Of a DNA stretch of 6,795 nt, positions 1-6,795 are shown in pieces. Each line of letters opens with the position of its first letter. Position 1 is the first letter of the stretch. The position numbers and the translations under genes were made by a program. The notes under the pieces are model-generated. The model searched no databases. It was not told where the DNA came from and worked only from the letters and a program-made list of their open reading frames with translations. The stretch comes from an uncultured Comamonadaceae bacterium (lineage in GTDB: Bacteria; Pseudomonadota; Gammaproteobacteria; Burkholderiales; Burkholderiaceae): contig CAMLQP010000162.1 of NCBI GenBank assembly GCA_946482115.1, forward strand, positions 1 through 6,795. The letters are read 5' to 3'.

Positions 1-350
1 GCGCCGGCTTCCTGGCGCTGGCGCACACGCTCAAGCGCAACGAGCACATCCGCGTGACGCTGGTCATCGGCAGGCTCAGGGGCGGTGCGCGCCGCGCCCT
101 GGAACTGTGGTCGCTGTCGGTCGCGGTCCTGCTGTCGGGGCTGTTCGCGTTCTATTCGGCGCGCCTGTCCTGGCAGTCGCACGCGTTTCACGACATCTCC
201 ACCTCCAACGACGCCACGCCACTGTGGATTCCCCAGCTGCTGATGGCCGCCGGCACCCTGATCCTGTTCATCGCCTTGCTCGACGAATGGGTGATGGAAG
301 TGCGCGGCACGCGCCGGCCCGTGGAAGCGGAGGGCACCCACCATGAGTGA
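1..350 (+). CDS. dctQ: TRAP transporter small permease (DctQ family), 3' part only
   Basis: This is the C-terminal 115 residues of the small membrane subunit of a tripartite ATP-independent periplasmic (TRAP) transporter. The reading frame enters the window at base 3 and stays open, so the GTG at 54 is an internal codon. The first visible residues include the family's R/K-N-E-H-I-R-V pattern (codons spanning about 33-56), which follows the second membrane helix in DctQ proteins. Two further hydrophobic segments lie at visible residues about 36-55 and 77-95, matching the last two of the usual four helices, with a short charged cytoplasmic tail. In TRAP systems this subunit pairs with the large permease in the inner membrane for Na+-coupled uptake of organic acids captured by a periplasmic binding protein. 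Its stop overlaps the next gene by 8 bases, as expected for a dctQM operon. Substrate is unknown because the binding protein lies outside the window. Confidence 0.9.
   Translation, partial: AGFLALAHTLKRNEHIRVTLVIGRLRGGARRALELWSLSVAVLLSGLFAFYSARLSWQSHAFHDISTSNDATPLWIPQLLMAAGTLILFIALLDEWVMEVRGTRRPVEAEGTHHE
329..334 (+). promoter_or_regulatory. Ribosome binding site for dctM
   Basis: GGAGGG lies inside the end of dctQ, 8 bases before the ATG at 343. It supports that start even though the two genes overlap, and suggests coupled translation of the two permease subunits. Confidence 0.7.
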
Positions 351-1638
351 CATCGGCATCACGCTGCTGCTCATCCTGGCGCTGTTCGCGCTGCTGGGCA
401 CCGGGGTCTGGATCGGCCTCACGCTCACCGGCGTCGCCTGGATCGGCATGCAGCTGTTCTCCTCCCGCCCGGCGGGCGACGCCATGGCGGTGACCATCTG
501 GGGTTCGGCCAGCAGCTGGACCCTCACCGCGCTGCCGCTGTTCATCTGGATGGGCGAGATCCTGTTCCGGACCAAGCTGTCCGAGAGCATGTTCCGGGGC
601 CTCGCGCCCTGGGTCAACGCGCTGCCGGGGCGGCTGCTGCACACCAACATTCTGGGCAGCACCATCTTCGCGGCGGTTTCGGGCTCGTCGGCCGCCACCT
701 GCGCCACCATAGGCAAGATGACCGTGCCCGAACTCACGCGGCGCGGCTATCCGGCGGAGAAAGTGGTGGGTTCGCTGGGCGGCGCGTCCACGCTGGGCCT
801 GCTGATCCCGCCGTCCATCATCATGATCGTCTATGGCGTGGCCGCCGAGGTGTCCATCGCCAAGCTGTTCGTGGCGGGCGTGCTGCCCGGCCTCGTGCTG
901 GCAGGCCTGTTCAGCGGCTACCTGATGGTGTGGGCCCTGCTCAACCCGGACAGCATCCCCAAGGCCGACGCGCGCATGGGCTTTCGGGAAAAGCTGAGCG
1001 AGTCGCGACACCTCATCCCGGTGGTGCTGCTGATCTCCGGCGTGATCGGCTCCATCTACAGCGGCATTGCCACCGCCACGGAAGCCGCTGCCGTGGGGGT
1101 GGTCGGCTCGCTGATCCTGTCGGCCGCTCAAAGATCGCTCAGCTGGCAGAGCTTCCGCGATGCGCTGCTGGGCGCCACCCGCCTGTACTGCATGATCGCG
1201 CTCATCCTCGCCGGCGCGGCCTTCCTCACGCTGTCCATGGGCTACATCGGCCTGCCCCGCCACCTGGCAGAGTTCGTGGGCAGCCTGCAGCTGTCGCCGG
1301 GCGTGCTGCTCATCGCGCTCGCGGTCTTCTACATCATCCTGGGCTGCTTCCTCGACGGCATCTCCATGATCGTGCTGACCATGGGGGTGATCCTGCCCAC
1401 GGTTTCCGGCGCGGGCATCGACCTGATCTGGTTCGGCATCTTCGTGGTCATCGTGGTGGAAATGGCGCAGATCACGCCCCCGGTGGGCTTCAACCTGTTC
1501 GTGCTGCAGGGCATGACCCAACGCGAGATCACCTGGATCGCCAGGGTCTGCATGCCCTACTTCATGCTGATGGTGCTGGCGCTGCTGCTGCTCTGGTGGT
1601 TTCCGGGCATCGCCAGCTGGTTGCCTTCCCGCATGTGA
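343..1638 (+). CDS. dctM: TRAP transporter large permease (DctM family)
   Basis: This is the large, transport-catalysing membrane subunit of a TRAP transporter. At 431 residues it has the usual length (about 425-435) and it is hydrophobic throughout, with many membrane helices. Family signatures are visible: AAVSGSSAATCATIGKM at about residues 110-126, a GG-ST-GLLIPPSI block at about 146-159, GIATATEAAAVGVVGS at about 241-256 (the TPTEAAA-type motif of the second half), and a Q-I-TPPVGFNLFVL block at about 376-388. The two similar half motifs fit the inverted-repeat elevator fold known for this family. The ATG at 343 has GGAGGG 8 bases upstream and overlaps the dctQ stop by 8 bases. Transcription of the unit probably ends at the hairpin at 1693-1722. 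Substrate class (C4-dicarboxylate, keto acid, aromatic acid or other) cannot be read from this subunit. The dct symbol names the family, not the substrate. Confidence 0.95.
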   Translation: MSDIGITLLLILALFALLGTGVWIGLTLTGVAWIGMQLFSSRPAGDAMAVTIWGSASSWTLTALPLFIWMGEILFRTKLSESMFRGLAPWVNALPGRLLHTNILGSTIFAAVSGSSAATCATIGKMTVPELTRRGYPAEKVVGSLGGASTLGLLIPPSIIMIVYGVAAEVSIAKLFVAGVLPGLVLAGLFSGYLMVWALLNPDSIPKADARMGFREKLSESRHLIPVVLLISGVIGSIYSGIATATEAAAVGVVGSLILSAAQRSLSWQSFRDALLGATRLYCMIALILAGAAFLTLSMGYIGLPRHLAEFVGSLQLSPGVLLIALAVFYIILGCFLDGISMIVLTMGVILPTVSGAGIDLIWFGIFVVIVVEMAQITPPVGFNLFVLQGMTQREITWIARVCMPYFMLMVLALLLLWWFPGIASWLPSRM

Positions 1639-1692
1639 AAAGTGGAGCCCCCACGCCCTGGGGCGGCCCGGGGCACCCGCGCTAAGATCAAG

Positions 1693-1722
1693 GCCCCGCC
1701 GCGAACCGGCGGGGCTTTTTTT
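1693..1722 (+). terminator. Rho-independent terminator after dctQM
   Basis: GCCCCGCC (1693-1700) and GGCGGGGC (1708-1715) are perfect 8-bp arms around a 7-base loop, followed directly by seven T residues (1716-1722). This is a textbook intrinsic terminator reading in the + direction and sits 54 bases after the dctM stop. The minus strand has no T-run on the far side, so it should work in one direction only. It is only 16 bases before the rdgC start codon, so an attenuator role for rdgC is also possible. Confidence 0.82.
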
Positions 1723-1738
1723 CGCGCATAGGAAAGTT

Positions 1739-2629
1739 GTGTTCAAGAACCTGATGATCTACCGCTTGCCCGAAGGGTGGGCGCCTACGCTGGAGGCCAT
1801 GGAAGCCGGGCTCGACGCCGCCCGCTTCGTGCCCTGCGGCGCCTCGCAAGAACTCTCCATGGGCTGGGTGCCGCCGCGCGGCGACGCCCACGGCCCGCTG
1901 GTCGAATCCGTGGCCGGCCAGCGCATCCTGCAGTTCCGGCTGGAGACCAAGGTGGTGCCCTCCACCGTGGTGCGCAGCAAGGCCGACGAGGCCGCCGCCC
2001 ACATCGAGGCCACCACCGGCCGCAAGCCCGGCCGCAAGGAGCTGCGCGACCTTCGCGACGACGCCAAGCGGTCCCTGCTGCCGCAGGCATTCAGCAAGGT
2101 GGTCAACGTGTGGGTGTGGCTGGACCTGGAGCAGGGCCTGATGAGCCTGGACGCCGGTAGCCAGTCGCGCGCCGACGCGGTGATCACCGCGCTGGTCAAC
2201 GCCCTGTCTGATTGCGCGCCGCGCCTGCTCAACACCCAGATGACGCCGCAGGCCGCGATGTCGGCCTGGCTGACGGCCGGCGAGGCCGACGGCGGCTTCC
2301 AGATCGAGCGCGACTGCGAGCTCAAGGCCAGCAGCGAGGACCGGGCGGTGGTCAAATACACCCGCCACACGCTGGACACCGATGAAGTGAAGCAGCACAT
2401 CGCCCACGGCAAGCTGCCGGTCAAGCTGGTCCTGAACTGGCAGGGCCGGGTGGGCTTCGTGCTGAGCGAGAGCATGGCGCTCAAGCGCATCGCCTTCATG
2501 GACACGGTGTTCGAGGGCACCTCCAAGGAAAAGGAAGACGGCTTCGACGCCGACGTGGCCATCGCCACCGGCGAACTGAGCCAGCTGCTGCCCGAACTGG
2601 TCGAGGTGCTCGGAGGAGAACTGGTTTGA
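1739..2629 (+). CDS. rdgC: Recombination-associated protein RdgC
   Basis: RdgC is a ring-forming dimeric, nucleoid-associated DNA-binding protein. In other proteobacteria it binds DNA without sequence specificity and restrains RecA filament activity. The 296-residue product matches the family length (about 300) and opens with the hallmark F-K-N-L-M-I-Y-R-L. Other family-like stretches are ETKVVPSTVVRS (about 69-80), the basic GRKPGRKELRDLRDDAK segment (about 94-110), KVVNVWVWLDLE (about 120-131) and KLPVKLVLNWQGRVGF (about 225-240). The start is GTG at 1739: it places the conserved N-terminal motif at residue 2, and AGGA (1730-1733) lies 5 bases upstream. A terminator hairpin ends 16 bases before the start, so the promoter must lie in or before it, or the gene relies on read-through from dctQM. 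Its stop overlaps the crcB start (TTGA), so the pair is probably co-transcribed. Confidence 0.95.
   Translation: MFKNLMIYRLPEGWAPTLEAMEAGLDAARFVPCGASQELSMGWVPPRGDAHGPLVESVAGQRILQFRLETKVVPSTVVRSKADEAAAHIEATTGRKPGRKELRDLRDDAKRSLLPQAFSKVVNVWVWLDLEQGLMSLDAGSQSRADAVITALVNALSDCAPRLLNTQMTPQAAMSAWLTAGEADGGFQIERDCELKASSEDRAVVKYTRHTLDTDEVKQHIAHGKLPVKLVLNWQGRVGFVLSESMALKRIAFMDTVFEGTSKEKEDGFDADVAIATGELSQLLPELVEVLGGELV
2612..2619 (+). promoter_or_regulatory. Strong ribosome binding site that sets the crcB TTG start
   Basis: GGAGGAGA lies inside the last codons of rdgC, 6 bases before the TTG at 2626. The strength and spacing of this site are the main reason to accept the rare TTG start. The only other in-frame starts lie well inside the first membrane helices. 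Confidence 0.75.
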
Positions 2630-3006
2630 CCACCGCACTGGCCATCTGCCTCGGCGCCTGCGCCGGCGCGCTGGCGCGCTGGCAGCTGGGTCTGTGGTTC
2701 AACACCGGCGGCGCGCTGCTGCCCTGGGGCACGCTGGCCGCCAACTGGGTGGGTGCCTACGCCATCGGCGTGCTGCTGGTGTTCTTCCAGCAGCACCCGG
2801 GGCTGGACGAGGCCTGGCGCCTGGGCCTGATCACCGGCCTGCTGGGCGCGCTCACCACCTTCTCCACCTTCTCCGCCGAGGCCGTCTCGCTGCTGCAGCA
2901 GGGGCGCGTGCTGATGGCGCTGGGCCATTCGGGCCTGCACCTGGTGGGTTCGCTGCTGCTGACCTGGGCCGGGATCGCCAGCGCCCGGTTCTGGTGGCAG
3001 GCCTGA
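2626..3006 (+). CDS. crcB: Fluoride ion channel CrcB/Fluc
   Basis: This is a small inner-membrane fluoride channel of the Fluc family, which exports F- and protects against fluoride toxicity; family members work as antiparallel dimers. The 126-residue length is typical. Family signatures in order: GACAGALARW (residues 10-19, matching the usual G-G-x-G-A-x-x-R-Y/W), GTLAANWVGAYAIG (35-48) with the conserved pore Asn at 40, and TTFSTFSAE (77-85), which carries the conserved Phe residues of the fluoride path (79 and 82) and backbone sites for the central Na+. Four hydrophobic segments are visible. The TTG start overlaps the rdgC stop by four bases and has a strong ribosome binding site. There is no fluoride riboswitch pattern before rdgC, so fluoride control is not evident. 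The gene ends 4 bases from the stop codon of the convergent neighbour. Confidence 0.93.
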   Translation: MTTALAICLGACAGALARWQLGLWFNTGGALLPWGTLAANWVGAYAIGVLLVFFQQHPGLDEAWRLGLITGLLGALTTFSTFSAEAVSLLQQGRVLMALGHSGLHLVGSLLLTWAGIASARFWWQA

Positions 3007-3010
3007 GCGT

Positions 3011-3664
3011 TCAGACCTCCACGGTCCAGCCCGTGCGCTCGCGCAGCGCGGCCAGGTCCTCGGCAGTGTCCATGTCGAAGCTGCCCCGGTCGTGTGGCAC
3101 CGGGATGCGCCGCAGGGCCTGTGGCTGCGCCTGCGCGTAGGCGCGGATGTCGGCCTCTGGCCCCAGCGCCAGCACTGCCTGCGCGGCCGCGCGCGTGAGC
3201 ACCATCGGGTGGGCGGGCTGACCCTGGTACACGGGCCGCGCGAGCCCGCCATCAAGCGCATCCACCACCACCCGCACGTCACCCGCCGTCAGCAGCGGCA
3301 GATCGCAGGGCAGCAGCACGGCGGCATCCCAGGCGGGCGTCTCGGGCGCCAGCAGGGCCCGCAGCGCGCAGCGCACCGAGCCCGGCTGGCCGGCCGCGTG
3401 CTCCGGGTGGTGCACCAGCCGCCAGCCCGGCGGCAACCCCAGGCCCTTGACCGCCACCTGCAGCGCTGGCGCGTGCGCGCCCGTCACCACCACCCCCATT
3501 TCCACGCCGGCCCCATGCAGCAGGCGCCAGAGACGGGCGATCTGCGGCTCGCCGTTCACGCGGATCAGTGCCTTGCAAACGCCGCCCAGCCGGCGCCCCT
3601 CACCGGCGGCGAGCATGGCGGCAGCGAGGCGCGGAGGGTAAGTCGCAGCTGGCATCCGGGGCAT
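3011..3664 (-). CDS. MobA/MocA-like nucleotidyltransferase (NTP_transf_3 type)
   Basis: This protein belongs to the nucleotidyltransferase group that includes molybdenum-cofactor cytidylyl/guanylyltransferases (MocA, MobA). Visible motifs, counted from the ATG at 3664: LAAGEGRRLGG at 18-28, the nucleotide-binding loop; Lys31 in the position of the conserved lysine; LPCDLP at 118-123 with metal-binding Asp121; QPAHPMVL at about 149-156, resembling the G-H-P-V-L substrate loop; and FDMDTAEDL at 196-204, resembling the usual D-V-D-T-P-E-D. The conserved M-G-x-P-K of MocA reads L-G-G-V-C-K here, so the cofactor and substrate are uncertain. No molybdoenzyme or xdhC gene is visible nearby. The second Met (3655) may be the true start: GGGAGA (complement of 3665-3670) abuts the first ATG but is about 9 bases from the second. 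The gene is divergent from the GAF-PAS-Fis regulator and may be controlled by it (inference). Confidence 0.8.
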   Translation of the reverse strand: MPRMPAATYPPRLAAAMLAAGEGRRLGGVCKALIRVNGEPQIARLWRLLHGAGVEMGVVVTGAHAPALQVAVKGLGLPPGWRLVHHPEHAAGQPGSVRCALRALLAPETPAWDAAVLLPCDLPLLTAGDVRVVVDALDGGLARPVYQGQPAHPMVLTRAAAQAVLALGPEADIRAYAQAQPQALRRIPVPHDRGSFDMDTAEDLAALRERTGWTVEV

Positions 3665-3675
3665 TCTCCCGCAGA

Positions 3676-3704
3676 TTGCGCCGCCCGCCCGTCACGGCCA
3701 CAAT
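3676..3704 (+). promoter_or_regulatory. Candidate promoter of the GAF-PAS-Fis regulator
   Basis: TTGCGC (3676-3681) and CACAAT (3699-3704) are separated by 17 bases, matching -35 (3 of 6) and -10 (4 of 6) boxes. The expected start point, near 3711-3712, is 3-4 bases before the ATG at 3715. No ribosome binding site precedes either candidate ATG, which fits a near-leaderless message. The boxes are weak individually; position and spacing are the main support. Confidence 0.45.
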
Positions 3705-3714
3705 GGCCGCTGCC

Positions 3715-4809
3715 ATGAATACCGCCACCCACGACCACCGCCTGCAGGTGATAGAGGCAGCCCGGCATCGCGTGCTGGCCGACGGCCTCGACCACGCCGG
3801 CCTCGCGCCTTGGATCGCGCGCTCGTGGCAACGCTGCCTGGCTTCGGGCCGCCGCCCCGGCGAGCCCGTGGTGTTCGATCCGGTCAGCACCGCCATGCTG
3901 CGCCGCGTGCAGGACGCCAACCAGGCCCTGGTGGCCGCCGCCGACCCGGTACTGGCGCGCCTGGCCCACGCCATGGCCGAAACGCGCTACTTCGCCATCC
4001 TGACCGACGCGCAGGGCGTGGCCATCCGGGTCAGCGGCCCGGTCGACGCGCAGGATCGCCGCGCCACCACCATCGCGCGCGTGGGGGTGGACCTGTCCGA
4101 ACGCGCCGTGGGCACCACCGCCATCGGCGCGGCCCTGGCCGAGCAGCAGCCCGTGTGGCTGCACCGGGGCGAACACTTCTTCGATGACAACGGCAGCTAC
4201 AGCTGCGCCGGCGCGCCGCTCTGGGGGCCGGACGGCCATTGCGTGGGCATGCTCGACCTGACCGGCATCGACGTGCCGGAGCGCCCGGCGCTCAAGCAGC
4301 TGGTCACGCTTTCAGCGCGCAGCATCGAGAACGCGCTGGTGCTGGCACAGCCCCACCGGCTGCTGCTGCGGCTCAGCTGGCCGGGCCAGGCCCTGGACAG
4401 CGAGGCCGACGGCCTGCTGTGCCTGGACGGCGACGGCGGCGTGGTGGCCGCCAACCGCACCGCCAGCGACATGCTGGGCCTGGGCGCCGGGCACGGCGGC
4501 CAGCACGTCGGCGACCTGTTCGCCGCGCCCTGGGAGACCCTGTTCGATGCCGCACGCGCCCAGCGCACGGCGCTGTCGCTGCCCCTGTGGTCGGGTCTGC
4601 GGCTGCAGGTGCTGGCGCGGCTGGCCGGCGCCCCCGTGGCAGCCCCCAGACCCGCGCACGCCACCCCGCCCGGCGTGCCGCTGCGCGAGCTGGAAACCGA
4701 GCTGATCCACCAGGCCGTGCGCGACGCCCACGGCAACGTGCAGGAAGCCGCCCGCGCTCTGGGCATCAGCCGCGCCACGGTCTACCGCAAGCTCGGCCGC
4801 AGGCGCTGA
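3715..4809 (+). CDS. AcoR-like transcriptional regulator, GAF-PAS-Fis HTH, without AAA+ domain
   Basis: This is a 364-residue predicted DNA-binding regulator. The N-terminal half resembles AcoR-type activators: an opening helix region with P-W-I-A-R-S-W-Q-R-C (about 32-41), then a GAF-like sensor domain (about 75-210) containing VGVDLSERAVGTTAIGAAL (123-141), GEHFF (152-156) and a C-A-G-A-P-L-W ... G-M-L-D-L-T-G stretch (164-184). A PAS-like segment follows (about 228-305; LLCLDGDGGVVAANRTASDML). The end is a Fis-type helix-turn-helix (about 322-362; NVQEAARALGISRATVYRKL). Between PAS and HTH there is only about 15 residues of Pro/Ala linker: no Walker A, no GAFTGA and no AAA+ ATPase. It therefore cannot activate sigma-54 RNA polymerase in the usual way. 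The frame is open back to 3568 and an ATG at 3703 is possible, but that ATG overlaps the putative -10 box, so 3715 is preferred. Ligand and targets are unknown; the divergent nucleotidyltransferase is the nearest candidate target. Confidence 0.82.
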   Translation: MNTATHDHRLQVIEAARHRVLADGLDHAGLAPWIARSWQRCLASGRRPGEPVVFDPVSTAMLRRVQDANQALVAAADPVLARLAHAMAETRYFAILTDAQGVAIRVSGPVDAQDRRATTIARVGVDLSERAVGTTAIGAALAEQQPVWLHRGEHFFDDNGSYSCAGAPLWGPDGHCVGMLDLTGIDVPERPALKQLVTLSARSIENALVLAQPHRLLLRLSWPGQALDSEADGLLCLDGDGGVVAANRTASDMLGLGAGHGGQHVGDLFAAPWETLFDAARAQRTALSLPLWSGLRLQVLARLAGAPVAAPRPAHATPPGVPLRELETELIHQAVRDAHGNVQEAARALGISRATVYRKLGRRR

Positions 4810-4815
4810 GCCGTC

Positions 4816-6795
<1,980 letters not shown>

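Noticed and set aside
1708..1719. 12-base match GGCGGGGCTTTT shared with 6073-6084
   Set aside because: One copy is the arm of a terminator and the other lies before the pyrG -10; the match is short, low in complexity and has no flanking similarity, so it is probably chance.
1641..1738. Possible fluoride riboswitch upstream of rdgC-crcB
   Set aside because: The conserved core expected of crcB-motif RNAs is not recognisable, and the space is taken by the terminator hairpin.
268..1746. 492-codon open frame on the minus strand across dctM
   Set aside because: It is antisense to a clear DctM gene; the translation is rich in His, Gln, Arg and Asp with no domain-like pattern, typical of a GC-rich shadow frame.
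1759..3282. 507-codon minus-strand open frame over rdgC and crcB
   Set aside because: It is antisense to two recognised genes, with low-complexity Ser/Arg/Pro composition and no motif.
3568..3714. Upstream extension of the regulator frame to an ATG at 3568
   Set aside because: It overlaps the divergent nucleotidyltransferase start, is Arg-rich without family resemblance, and would lie before the predicted promoter.
3092..3718. 208-codon plus-strand open frame over the nucleotidyltransferase gene
   Set aside because: It is a shadow of the minus-strand gene, which carries clear nucleotidyltransferase motifs; this frame shows none.

Overview
This window looks like ordinary chromosome of a GC-rich betaproteobacterium, most likely Burkholderiales and plausibly Comamonadaceae. 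That placement is an inference from base composition, from the type of proteins (RdgC, a TRAP transporter, an AcoR-like regulator, bifunctional CoaBC, PyrG) and from GTG/TTG starts and apparently leaderless starts. I see no insertion sequence, phage gene, tRNA, rRNA, CRISPR array or att site. Genes are packed tightly, and no stretch over 300 bases lacks a gene.

Left part (1-1722, + strand): the 3' end of a TRAP-transporter small permease (DctQ type) overlaps by 8 bases a complete large permease (DctM type). The substrate-binding protein is not in the window, so the substrate cannot be named. A GC-rich hairpin followed by seven T residues (1693-1722) ends this unit.

Middle (1739-3664): rdgC, a DNA-binding RecA modulator, starts with GTG only 16 bases after the terminator. 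It overlaps the fluoride-channel gene crcB by four bases (TTGA), so the two are probably translationally coupled. A molybdenum-cofactor-type nucleotidyltransferase gene converges on crcB from the minus strand, with four bases between the stop codons.

Right-middle (3665-4809): a roughly 50-base divergent promoter region separates the nucleotidyltransferase from a GAF-PAS-Fis HTH regulator. The regulator resembles AcoR but has no AAA+ sigma-54 interaction domain. It converges on coaBC with six bases between stop codons.

Right part (4816-6795): coaBC (coenzyme A biosynthesis, minus strand) and pyrG (CTP synthase, plus strand, running off the end) diverge from a 105-base region. That region holds a perfect TATAAT for pyrG, an extended -10 for an apparently leaderless coaBC, a four-tract G-run that fits a G-quadruplex pattern, and a 6-bp hairpin just before the pyrG start. 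CoaBC uses CTP, the product of PyrG, so the divergent pair has a metabolic link.

No clearly new multi-gene system is visible. The points most worth a second look are the AAA+-less regulator with its compact divergent promoter, and the coaBC/pyrG control region.
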